NCBI GenBank assembly: GCA_027023165.1
Contig: JALVWX010000053.1
Location: forward strand, 1 to 14,509
Direction: 5' to 3'
Source: Thermococcus sp.
GTDB taxonomy: Archaea > Methanobacteriota_B > Thermococci > Thermococcales > Thermococcaceae
DNA: 14,509 nt
This document shows positions 5,604-12,516 of this stretch, piece after piece (position 1 is the stretch's first letter; each line of letters begins with the position of its first letter). The notes beneath the pieces were generated by a model that saw nothing but the letters and a program-made list of their open reading frames with translations, was not told the DNA's origin and searched no databases. Position numbers and translations under genes: made by a program.

Positions 5604-6902
5604 ATGAAGAGGCTCGTCCTCATCGACGGCGAACACTACCCTGACGTTACCGCGTGGGCCGTTGAAATGCTCGGAGACGTCTGCTGCGCCGTCTTTCTCG
5701 GCGGAAGCGAGAAGATAGGAAGCGTTGGTGAGATAGAGCGGAGGCTCGGCCTTCCGATCTACACCGCCGAAAACTACGCCGATGCGCTCAGGAAGGCCCT
5801 TCATGAGAACGACGTCGATGAGGTGGTCGACCTGAGTGATGAGCCTGTTCTCACCTACGAAGATAGGTTCAGGATTGCCTCAATCTGCATGCTCCACGGT
5901 GTTGCGTACAGGGGGGCGGACTTCGAGTTCAGGCCGAGGCCGTTGAAGAGAATGAAAAAGCCGAGTCTCGCTGTCATAGGCACCGGAAAACGCGTCGGGA
6001 AGACCGCGGTTGGCGGCTTTGTGGCGAGAACGCTGAGGGAAATTGCAAATCCGGTTGTGGTGACGATGAGCCGCGGCGGTCCTGAAGAACCGGAGGTGAT
6101 TGAGGCCGGGGCAAGGATAACCCCCGAGTTCCTGCTCAAGCTGTCCGAGGGCGGGAGGCACGCCGCCTCCGACCACATTGAAGATGCCCTCACGGCGGGG
6201 GTAACAACGATAGGATGCAGGCGCTGCGGGGGTGGCATGGCTGGCTTTTCCTTCTTCGATGTCGTCGATGAAGGTGTCAGGCTCGCCGAAAGCCTGCCAA
6301 ACGACCTGATAATCTTCGAGGGGAGCGGCGCGACGTTTCCGGCTTACAGGGCCGACGGCTACATCGTGGTGGGGGGTGCCCTCCAGAAGACCGACTTCCT
6401 CCGGAACTACTTCGGCCCCTTCAGGATTTCACTGGCGGATATAGTCGTCGTCACAATGGCGGACCTCGTTGGCGAGGAGAAAAGAAAGGAACTCCTGGAG
6501 GCTATTGAGGACGCAAACCCCTCAGCGGACGTTCACTTCACCGCCTTCAGGCCGAGACCCCTGGGAGACGTCCGGGGGAGGAAACTCGGTCTCGTCATGA
6601 CCTCGGAGAAAGCAGTTGGAAGGGCTAGGGGATGGCTCGAAGTCCTCGGCGCCGAGGTTCTCGCCGTTTCCGGTAACCTCTCCAACAGGCCCGCCCTCCT
6701 TCATGACCTGGAGGGATTTAAAGGCATCGATGCTGTTGCGGTGGAGCTTAAAGCGGCCGCCGTTGACGTCGTAACGAGATGGGCGCTCGAGAGGGGCATC
6801 GAGGTGGTCTACCTCGACAACGAGCCGGTGAACATAGACGGAAAGGACCTGAAAAGAGCCGTCCTCGAGCTTGGGAGGTCCGTTCTGGGGGGAGGGAGAT
6901 GA
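5604..6902 (+). CDS. cpgS: Cyclic 2,3-diphosphoglycerate synthetase (432 aa)
   Basis: The protein resembles cyclic 2,3-diphosphoglycerate synthetase of Methanothermus and its Thermococcales relatives. It closes 2,3-diphosphoglycerate into the cyclic intramolecular anhydride using ATP, in the cytoplasm. The N-terminal ~115 residues form a Rossmann-like domain ([20 protein letters not shown]). A P-loop, GTGKRVGKT (126-134), opens the nucleotide-binding domain, followed by [23 protein letters not shown] and [20 protein letters not shown]. The C-terminal third ([21 protein letters not shown]) completes the fold. Its length is near that of the methanogen enzyme (about 460). The stop overlaps the next gene's start as ATGA, and that gene makes the substrate, which supports the assignment strongly. 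Codon use matches the genome. Confidence 0.92.
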   Translation: MKRLVLIDGEHYPDVTAWAVEMLGDVCCAVFLGGSEKIGSVGEIERRLGLPIYTAENYADALRKALHENDVDEVVDLSDEPVLTYEDRFRIASICMLHGVAYRGADFEFRPRPLKRMKKPSLAVIGTGKRVGKTAVGGFVARTLREIANPVVVTMSRGGPEEPEVIEAGARITPEFLLKLSEGGRHAASDHIEDALTAGVTTIGCRRCGGGMAGFSFFDVVDEGVRLAESLPNDLIIFEGSGATFPAYRADGYIVVGGALQKTDFLRNYFGPFRISLADIVVVTMADLVGEEKRKELLEAIEDANPSADVHFTAFRPRPLGDVRGRKLGLVMTSEKAVGRARGWLEVLGAEVLAVSGNLSNRPALLHDLEGFKGIDAVAVELKAAAVDVVTRWALERGIEVVYLDNEPVNIDGKDLKRAVLELGRSVLGGGR

Positions 6903-7774
6903 TAATCGTTACCGATTCTGAGAGGAGGATCAGACTGCCCTTCTCGCGCGGAATACTCACGCGCTCCATAACGCTCGCCGGGGTGGACGTGGGCGTTGCG
7001 TACATAATCGCCACAGAGGTTCAGAAGGCACTCGAGGAGAGAAAAAAGCGCGTGGTGACGACTGAGGAGATAAGGAGGCTCACCTACGAGAGCCTGCTGA
7101 ATCACGGCCTGAAGGAAGCGGCGCGCAGGTACCTCTTCTGGCGTCAGCTCCGCAGGCTCAAGGTTCCGATAACGATACTCCTTGGGGGAGCCACCGGCGT
7201 TGGCAAATCAACCATTGCGACGGAGTTGGCTTTCCGCCTCGGCATAAGGAGCGTCATCGGAACGGACACGATAAGGGAGGTCATGAGGAAGATAATCGCT
7301 CCCGAACTGCTCCCCGACCTCCACACGTCCTCCTTCTTAGCGTGGAAAACCATCGGCCCGGTGAGCGGTGGAAAGCCCCTCATCCGGGGATTTGAGGAAC
7401 AGGTGAGGCACGTGGCCGTCGGGGTCAACGCCGTCCTCGAGAGGGCGCACAGGGAGGGCTTCAACGCCGTCCTGGAAGGCATACACCTAGTTCCCGGCTT
7501 TGTGGAACCCGACGAGCGCGACTTCATGTACGTGATAACCGTGGGGAGCAGGGAGGATCTCGAGGCGAGGTTCTATGAGCGCTCCCTCTACAGCGCCCGC
7601 TCCGCCGAGTACTACATCGAGCACCTTGAGTCAATAATGGAAATCCAGGAGTACATAGTGGGCATGGCGCGGGAGCACGGGGTTCTGGTTATAGAGAACG
7701 TTGAGCTTGAAAAAACAGTGGGAAAAATCATGGAGGACATAATGAACCGCCTGATGAAGGAAATGGGGGAGTAG
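6899..7774 (+). CDS. pgk2: 2-phosphoglycerate kinase (291 aa)
   Basis: The first ~85 residues match an ATP-cone-like domain ([24 protein letters not shown], then [19 protein letters not shown]). A kinase domain follows with P-loop [10 protein letters not shown] (96-105), [22 protein letters not shown] and [11 protein letters not shown]. This is the architecture of archaeal 2-phosphoglycerate kinase, which phosphorylates 2-phosphoglycerate to 2,3-diphosphoglycerate, the substrate of cpgS. The ATP-cone suggests allosteric nucleotide sensing. The start is ATG 6899, overlapping the cpgS stop and following the purine-rich GGGGGGAGGG; the frame is open further upstream but that reading lies within cpgS. 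The gene ends three bases before the convergent phosphoesterase gene. Confidence 0.92.
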   Translation: MIIVTDSERRIRLPFSRGILTRSITLAGVDVGVAYIIATEVQKALEERKKRVVTTEEIRRLTYESLLNHGLKEAARRYLFWRQLRRLKVPITILLGGATGVGKSTIATELAFRLGIRSVIGTDTIREVMRKIIAPELLPDLHTSSFLAWKTIGPVSGGKPLIRGFEEQVRHVAVGVNAVLERAHREGFNAVLEGIHLVPGFVEPDERDFMYVITVGSREDLEARFYERSLYSARSAEYYIEHLESIMEIQEYIVGMAREHGVLVIENVELEKTVGKIMEDIMNRLMKEMGE

Positions 7775-7777
7775 GCG

Positions 7778-9277
7778 TTAGCTCTTCTTCACCTTCCATA
7801 TCCCCAAGAGCCTGCCGCTTCCCCACGTAGCTTGAACCTCGAAGGCCACCATCATGTCGCGGTAGACGTCTATCACGTTGAAGCTGTTCCCGAAGGGGTT
7901 TCTGTGAAGCTCCCAGCTTATCGATCCTGCGTTGACTATCGGCGTGCTCTCCACCTTGACGCCGAAGGCGTTTCCGCCGTGGCCGGTCAGAACGAGGTTC
8001 GCCCTGCCCTCGGTGAGAACGTGGAGCACATCCCCGGCATCCTCCAAAAAGCCAAGCTCCCTGCTCCGTGGAATCGGAACTACGTTGTGGTGGAGCACCA
8101 CTATCGTGAACCTGTCCGCATTTTCCTCGAGCTTTTTGGCGAGTTCCTTCTGACCCATCCTCCCCACTACCCCAATGGGTGTCTCGTACTGGACGCTGAC
8201 GACCGGGATAACGAGGAAGTCCCCTATCTCCACCTCCTTTGGTTCTCCGAAGTACTCCATGAACAGGTCGTGGCCGAGGTATGTTATGTCGTTGTGGCCC
8301 GGAACGACGAGTTTTCTTCCCTCAACCATCTCATAGAAGCCGATGGCCTTCTCGTAGTAGCGCTCGATGCCCATGTCAACCACGTCGCCGTTGTGGACTA
8401 CAAGGTCCGGTTTGAGGCGGTTTATCGTCCTTATCGCGTTCTCCAAGACCCTCTTCCTGAAATACATCCTGTCCGAAACGTTGCTCTCGCTCACCTGCAC
8501 TATCCTGAGGAGCCTTTCCCCGGAGGGCACGAAGATCTTGGGCTTTACCAGTTTGTGCTCTTTCCCCACCTCGTCACCGGTGACGCGCCTTATCCTCACC
8601 TCTATCCTCCCGTCGTCGTGAAGCGTTATTATGTTGTAGCTGTTCACATCACCCCGCCTCGTCTTCCTGCAGGATGTACAGCCGGCGTTGTCCACAACCA
8701 AGTCCTCCACGCGGTAGACGTTGGGCACGTGCTTGTGGCCGCAGGTGTAGAGGGTAACGTCGTGCCTTATGAGCAGATCAAGGACGTCTCCGGCGTTGAA
8801 GAGAACGTTCCTCTCCCTGCCCGTGTTCGGAAGGGGAACGAGGTGGTGGTGTGCCGCGACTATCTTGAACCTCCTGTCCGAGTACTCCTCGAGCCTCTCC
8901 TTCAGCCAGCGGAACTTCCTGCCGCCTATCCTCCCGTCGCTCAGGTCCGGAATGGTGGAGTCAACCCATATCAGGACCCCGTTCCTGAACTCAAAGACAC
9001 CGTTCCTCGGTCCTATGAACTCCTCGAAAAGCTCATAGCCGACGTTCCTGACGTCGTGGTTTCCGGGCAGGACGACGAGTGGCTTCTGAATCTTCTTCAG
9101 CTCATAGGAAGCCCTCTCGTATTCCTCCCTGAGTCCCTGGTTTGTTATGTCGCCGGTGTGGATGACGAAGTCGAAGTTCCCGCGGTTCACCTCGTTGACT
9201 ATAAGGTCGTAGGCGTAGCTCTTGTAGGCCTCGCCGCCCGTTATGTGCGTGTCGCTTATGTGGGCTATCCTCAGCAT
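7778..9277 (-). CDS. Tandem metallophosphoesterase with degenerate second domain (499 aa)
   Basis: Two calcineurin-like phosphoesterase domains are joined head to tail. Domain 1 (about 1-245) has the complete metal set: D9-x-H11 in ISDTH, D43 in HTGD, N73-H74-D75 in PGNHD, H143/H144 in AAHHH and H181-x-H183 in CGHKH. Domain 2 (about 255-490) aligns along its length but reads SESN where domain 1 has SDTH (D to E264, H to N266), PGHND instead of PGNHD, and TGHGG instead of GHxH. It keeps D298 in HNGD and H396. Domain 2 is therefore probably inactive or altered. Cysteines C179, C200 and C203 in domain 1 are notable. I start it at ATG 9277 after GGAGTGAGG; a GTG at 9286 overlapping the CBS stop as GTGA is the alternative. 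It is the last gene of a three-gene operon. Substrate unknown. Confidence 0.9.
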   Translation of the reverse strand: MLRIAHISDTHITGGEAYKSYAYDLIVNEVNRGNFDFVIHTGDITNQGLREEYERASYELKKIQKPLVVLPGNHDVRNVGYELFEEFIGPRNGVFEFRNGVLIWVDSTIPDLSDGRIGGRKFRWLKERLEEYSDRRFKIVAAHHHLVPLPNTGRERNVLFNAGDVLDLLIRHDVTLYTCGHKHVPNVYRVEDLVVDNAGCTSCRKTRRGDVNSYNIITLHDDGRIEVRIRRVTGDEVGKEHKLVKPKIFVPSGERLLRIVQVSESNVSDRMYFRKRVLENAIRTINRLKPDLVVHNGDVVDMGIERYYEKAIGFYEMVEGRKLVVPGHNDITYLGHDLFMEYFGEPKEVEIGDFLVIPVVSVQYETPIGVVGRMGQKELAKKLEENADRFTIVVLHHNVVPIPRSRELGFLEDAGDVLHVLTEGRANLVLTGHGGNAFGVKVESTPIVNAGSISWELHRNPFGNSFNVIDVYRDMMVAFEVQATWGSGRLLGIWKVKKS

Positions 9278-9282
9278 AGGCC

Positions 9283-9690
9283 TCACTCCGCGGCTATCGC
9301 GGTTTCGAGCTTTCTCCGGCTGGCGCTGAGGAGGTCGGTGAGGCTGAAAACTCCCACTATCTCTCCGTTCTCCTCGACGAGCATGTGCTTGATGCTCTTC
9401 TTTGCCATGAGGTCGAGAACCTCGCGCAGGGGAGTGTTCGCATCGACCGTCACGAGGTCCTTCGTCATTATCTCCTTGACCGGCGTGTCATTCGGCAGGC
9501 CGGGGATGACGACGCGCCGTATTATGTCGCTCTTTGTGAAGAAGCCGACGACCTTTCCGCTCTCCACGACGACCAGGGAGCCGATGTCGAAGTTCACCAT
9601 TATCTCGCAAGCCTTCTTCACGCTGTCCCCCGGGTTGACCCCTATCAGCTTCCGGGTCATGTAAACCCGAACCGGGGCCTTCGTATCCAT
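9283..9690 (-). CDS. CBS-domain pair protein (135 aa)
   Basis: The protein is two CBS repeats and little else. CBS1 (about 8-62) runs YMTRKLIGVNPGDSVKKACEIM to GFFTKSDII; CBS2 (about 73-128) runs IMTKDLVTVDANTPLREVL to GVFSLTDLL. Both keep the T/S-x-x-D signature that contacts the ribose of AMP, ATP, AdoMet or related ligands, so ligand binding is likely. Such stand-alone pairs act as energy or nucleotide sensors that regulate partners. The partner is plausibly encoded beside it: the gene sits between a glutamine amidotransferase and a phosphoesterase. Its SD (GGGTGAT, 9694-9700) contains the upstream gene's TGA stop, four bases of intergenic DNA remain, and its own TGA overlaps the possible GTG start of the next gene, so translational coupling is expected. 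Confidence 0.92.
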   Translation of the reverse strand: MDTKAPVRVYMTRKLIGVNPGDSVKKACEIMVNFDIGSLVVVESGKVVGFFTKSDIIRRVVIPGLPNDTPVKEIMTKDLVTVDANTPLREVLDLMAKKSIKHMLVEENGEIVGVFSLTDLLSASRRKLETAIAAE

Positions 9691-9694
9691 GGTA

Positions 9695-10492
9695 TCACCC
9701 CATCACCATCTTCCTAACCTCAAACCTTTCCTCCTCAGGAAGAATATCAACGTAGAAGGCCGTTCCGTTGAGGACGGGCTTCCACTCGTCCCTTAGGTAG
9801 AGTTCCAGAGTTGAAGATGCAACCACGAAGAGGTTCTCCCTCCTCAGAGCCATCTGCTTCACGTAGTCCCAGTTTTTGGGGTTCATTATGTAGAGAGGCT
9901 TTGAGTAGGCCGTTATGAACGCGGAAACCCGCTCCGGGACCAAGAACAGCGTTCCCGTGTTGAGGCTCGTGTTCGTTGCCTCCATCATCCGCGAGTAGTG
10001 CCTCAGAACCTCCTCCGGTTCAGGGGATTCGAGCTTTCTGCACATGTAGGCTCCCATAGCGTAGCTGTCAGAGGCCCTCTCAAAGTCACTCTCCTCGAAC
10101 TCCGCCATCTCGATTATTTTCCTCTTGTTAATGTCCCCGTTGTGATAGAGCCAGAAGGAGAAGCCCTTCCTCGTGGAGAAGGCAAAGGGCTGGACGTTGA
10201 AGAGGCTTTTCTCGCCCTGTGAGGCCGCTCGCGAATGGGCCATCAGAACGGCGAAGCCCTCAAGACCGTTCCTCAGCAGTTCGACGGCACCTTCATCTTC
10301 GAAGACCGGCCTGAGCGAGCGGTAGTGGCTTATGCTTCCGTCCCTGAGGAGGACGTAACCCCAGCCATCTCCGTGGTACGGTTTCTTTCCCCTCGCGGCC
10401 TTGTAGGGGTCGTTTTCGGATGCCTTCACGAAGGCATCGACGAGGGGGAGCATCTCCTCTCCCCTTCCGACTGCAAAGAGGACCCTGCACAT
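9695..10492 (-). CDS. Class II (Ntn-type) glutamine amidotransferase-like protein (265 aa)
   Basis: The start is ATG 10492, giving MCRVLFAVG, with GGTGA at 10498-10502. Removal of Met1 would expose C2 as the N-terminal nucleophile. Further family residues are visible: GDGWGY (41-46), R88 in AHSRAAS, N118-G119 in YHNGDI (oxyanion hole) and D142 in ASDSYAMG. This is the YafJ/EgtC-like class II amidotransferase fold that hydrolyses glutamine or another amide to release ammonia. No synthetase domain is fused and none is encoded nearby, so the acceptor is unknown, and a gamma-glutamyl hydrolase role like EgtC is equally possible. It is the first gene of the operon with the CBS and phosphoesterase genes and diverges from the HSDR_N-like gene. 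Confidence 0.88.
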   Translation of the reverse strand: MCRVLFAVGRGEEMLPLVDAFVKASENDPYKAARGKKPYHGDGWGYVLLRDGSISHYRSLRPVFEDEGAVELLRNGLEGFAVLMAHSRAASQGEKSLFNVQPFAFSTRKGFSFWLYHNGDINKRKIIEMAEFEESDFERASDSYAMGAYMCRKLESPEPEEVLRHYSRMMEATNTSLNTGTLFLVPERVSAFITAYSKPLYIMNPKNWDYVKQMALRRENLFVVASSTLELYLRDEWKPVLNGTAFYVDILPEEERFEVRKMVMG

Positions 10493-10497
10493 CAGTT

Positions 10498-10570
10498 TCA
10501 CCGGATTATCTTTGTTCAAAGCTCCCAAAAGCTTTTAGGTCTGGCTCCGATTATGGCCCGAGGGATATCC
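10498..10570. promoter_or_regulatory. Divergent promoter with shared palindromic TATA region
   Basis: CCCAAAAGCTTTTAGG (10524-10539) contains the palindrome AAAAGCTTTT (10527-10536) and can act as TATA box in both directions. It predicts starts near 10558 for the plus gene and near 10503 for the minus operon. The leaders would hold GAGGG (10559-10563) before ATG 10571 and GGTGA (10498-10502) before ATG 10492. The two genes may therefore be coregulated. Confidence 0.55.
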
Positions 10571-11443
10571 ATGGAGGAACTTAGGAGGGCCATCACGAGG
10601 GTCAGGAGGAGGATAAACTCTTACAGGAATCTCTACGAGAGGAACGAGGAGGCGGTAAAGCACCACCTGATCGGAGAAATATTTCAGACCCTCGGCTGGG
10701 ACTGGAGCAACCCCGAGGAAGTCCGGCCTGAGGAGAGGACCGAGGACGGACGGGCGGATTACGCGCTCATCCTGAACGGCGATGTTTTCGCCTACGTTGA
10801 AGCGAAGAACCTCAGCGTTAACATACTGAAGCGCGACGAGCCGCTAAGACAGCTCGCCCGCTACTGCTTCAACTCAGGCGTTAAGTACGGCATCCTCACG
10901 AACGGCGCCGTCTGGATAGCGATCAAGGCCTTTGAGGAAGGCTCTTCCTTAAGAGACAGGATACTCGTCTCCGCGGATCTCTTGAGCGAACCCGTTGAGA
11001 GGACCGTTCTGAAGCTCTCGCTCCTCTCCAAATCGAGTATAGCGGAAATTGAGCGGCTTTCCTCCCTCCTGAAGGCTCTCGAGCTGAGCTTCTCCGGCCT
11101 GAAAGCGGAAGGCTATGCAGAGGAGGCACTGATGGCCTACCTCACCGCTAAGGAGGGGCTAAATCTGATCCCCATCGAGGAACTTGATGCAAGCGAAAGA
11201 CCGAGGGCCGTTTACGTTTACGACGGTGGCTGGAAGCTCCTTCCCCTCCAGGAACAGAGCATCAAGGGGGTTCTCCTCTCGGTACTGCTCTACCTTGAGG
11301 GTCGCTCTCAGGGCTACAAGAGGGACGAGATAAGAAAGGCCTACGAACACATCAGGGGGATCCGTCTGAACTCCAAAACGGCCCTCGAAGTCCTTAAAAA
11401 GCTGGAGGAAGAGGAGGGCCTCAGAATTTCGGTGGAGCTTTAG
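10571..11443 (+). CDS. Stand-alone HSDR_N-like PD-(D/E)XK protein (290 aa)
   Basis: After an N-terminal helix (MEELRRAITRVRRRINSY) comes a domain like the N-terminal nuclease of type I restriction R subunits: E36 in HHLIGEIFQTLGW, D63 in GRADYAL, E77-A-K79 in YVEAKNLS, then QLARYCFNSGVKYGILTNGAVWIA. The core catalytic pattern (E, D, E-x-K) is intact. Residues ~130-210 are helical; the last 80 residues (YVYDGGWKLLPLQEQSI onward) form a small separate region ending in a probable winged helix (YKRDEIRKAYEHIRG). No helicase, HsdM or HsdS is encoded nearby, so this is not a complete restriction system. I start at ATG 10571 because GAGGG at 10559-10563 fits it and ATG 10553 would lie before the predicted transcription start. 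Its TAG overlaps the convergent gene's TAA. Confidence 0.83.
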   Translation: MEELRRAITRVRRRINSYRNLYERNEEAVKHHLIGEIFQTLGWDWSNPEEVRPEERTEDGRADYALILNGDVFAYVEAKNLSVNILKRDEPLRQLARYCFNSGVKYGILTNGAVWIAIKAFEEGSSLRDRILVSADLLSEPVERTVLKLSLLSKSSIAEIERLSSLLKALELSFSGLKAEGYAEEALMAYLTAKEGLNLIPIEELDASERPRAVYVYDGGWKLLPLQEQSIKGVLLSVLLYLEGRSQGYKRDEIRKAYEHIRGIRLNSKTALEVLKKLEEEEGLRISVEL

Positions 11444-12432
11444 ACAACCTTCCACAGCTCATCGCTCTCGGGCCTCTCGAGCGGCCTTTCGACCCCGTTC
11501 TCAACGATTACCCTCCTCCCCGGGTCTTCGACGAACTCACCTATTATCGAGGCGTTTATGCCCTTCCCCGTGAGCGCCTCAAGGATCTCGTCCGCGCTCT
11601 CAGGAGGAGCGGCTATAAGGAGCGCACCCGAGCTTATCAGCGCGAGAGGGTTGAGGTTGAGGAACTCGCATATCCTAAGCGTCTCCTCCCTCATCGGTAT
11701 CCTCTCGCGGTGAACCACGAAGCCTAAGCCGGCTGCATCCGCCATCTCGTGGAGGCCGTTTGCTATTCCTCCCTCCGTCGGATCGTGCATCGCGTGGACG
11801 CCGATTTCACTGGCCGTTAAAGCGTCCTCGACGACGCTTATCATTTCGATGAATGACTTTGCCCTCTCTACGAATTCCCCTCCAAACGCTCTCTCAAGCT
11901 CCCCGCCCCTCTCGCTCGCTATTATCGAGGTCCCCTCCAGACCTGCCCATTTCGTCAGGATTATCGCATCCCCGGGCTTCGCGCCGTTGGAGGTCACGAG
12001 CTTTTTCCTCTCAACCTCACCGAGCATCGTTCCGACCACTATGGGCCTTTTCAGACCGGGGGTGACTTCAGTGTGGCCGCCGACGATGGTCACTCCAAGC
12101 CTCGAAGCGCTGGCGTGGAGGTCGTCCATTATCCTCTCGAGAGTTTTCTCGTCTGAATTTTCGGGGAGGAGCACGCTTACGAGAAACCACTTCGGTTTCG
12201 CGCCAAAGGTTGCAACGTCGTTGGCATTGACGTTGACCGCGTAAAAGCCTATCCTCTCCTCCGCTCCTGTTATCGGGTCGGTTGAGGCAACCAGAACCCT
12301 CTCACCGAAGTCTATGGCAGAAGCGTCTATTCCAAGGTCCGCTCCGACTAAGACTCTCTCCCCAGGGGCGCCGAGGCGGTTGAACACTATCTCCTTGAGC
12401 TTTTCTGGGGGTATTTTACCCGGTGCTAACAT
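11440..12432 (-). CDS. PurM/HypE-superfamily (AIR synthase-related) protein (330 aa)
   Basis: The protein has the ATP-binding fold shared by PurM, HypE, ThiL and SelD. The N-terminal half shows GADLGIDASAID (30-41), STDPITG (50-56), the dimer and ATP motif NVNANDVATFGAKP (67-80) and VGGHTEVTPG near 117-126. The C-terminal half shows GDAIILTKWAGLEGTSI, MHDPTEGGIANGLHEMADAAG and SSGALLIAAP. It is closest in style to HypE, but true HypE ends in a PR-x-C tail whose cysteine carries the cyanide precursor. This protein ends ESDELWKVV and lacks that cysteine, and no hydrogenase genes are near, so I do not call it hypE. The start has GGTGGTGGC directly before ATG. It probably consumes ATP to phosphorylate or dehydrate an amide or carbonyl group; the substrate is unknown. 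Confidence 0.85.
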   Translation of the reverse strand: MLAPGKIPPEKLKEIVFNRLGAPGERVLVGADLGIDASAIDFGERVLVASTDPITGAEERIGFYAVNVNANDVATFGAKPKWFLVSVLLPENSDEKTLERIMDDLHASASRLGVTIVGGHTEVTPGLKRPIVVGTMLGEVERKKLVTSNGAKPGDAIILTKWAGLEGTSIIASERGGELERAFGGEFVERAKSFIEMISVVEDALTASEIGVHAMHDPTEGGIANGLHEMADAAGLGFVVHRERIPMREETLRICEFLNLNPLALISSGALLIAAPPESADEILEALTGKGINASIIGEFVEDPGRRVIVENGVERPLERPESDELWKVV

Positions 12433-12490
12433 GCCACCACCGGTCTGGAATCTCTCCGGCTCTTAAGAATCTTTTCGATGGGAAAAAGAG
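12433..12490 (-). promoter_or_regulatory. Promoter of the PurM/HypE-like gene and upstream T-run terminator
   Basis: On the minus strand, CTTTTTCCC (T5 at 12483-12487) lies about 30 bases past the stop of the secreted-protein gene and is a plausible oligo-T terminator. It is followed by GATTCTTAAGAG (about 12460-12471) as TATA box and GGTGGTGGC before ATG 12432. The two leftward genes therefore look like separate units. Confidence 0.5.
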
Positions 12491-12516
12491 AGGGAAAAGC
12501 CGAAAATCAAAGCTGC

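Noticed and set aside
5800..5860. A possible second C/D sRNA inside cpgS (CTGA directly followed by GTGATGA near 5833)
   Set aside because: There is no spacer between the boxes, no good upstream box C at guide distance and no downstream box D; the sequence is explained by coding.
6779..6898. 40-residue N-terminal extension of 2-phosphoglycerate kinase
   Set aside because: It lies inside cpgS in another frame and has no domain; ATG 6899 overlaps the cpgS stop and follows an SD-like G-rich tract.
7832..9664. A 610-codon open frame on the plus strand
   Set aside because: It runs antisense to the phosphoesterase and CBS genes, whose reverse frames carry clear domains and conserved motifs. Its own translation (His-, Val- and Pro-rich) has none. 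It reflects biased codon use.
10235..10570. 112-residue N-terminal extension of the HSDR_N-like protein
   Set aside because: Antisense to the amidotransferase gene and upstream of the predicted promoter; start moved to ATG 10571.
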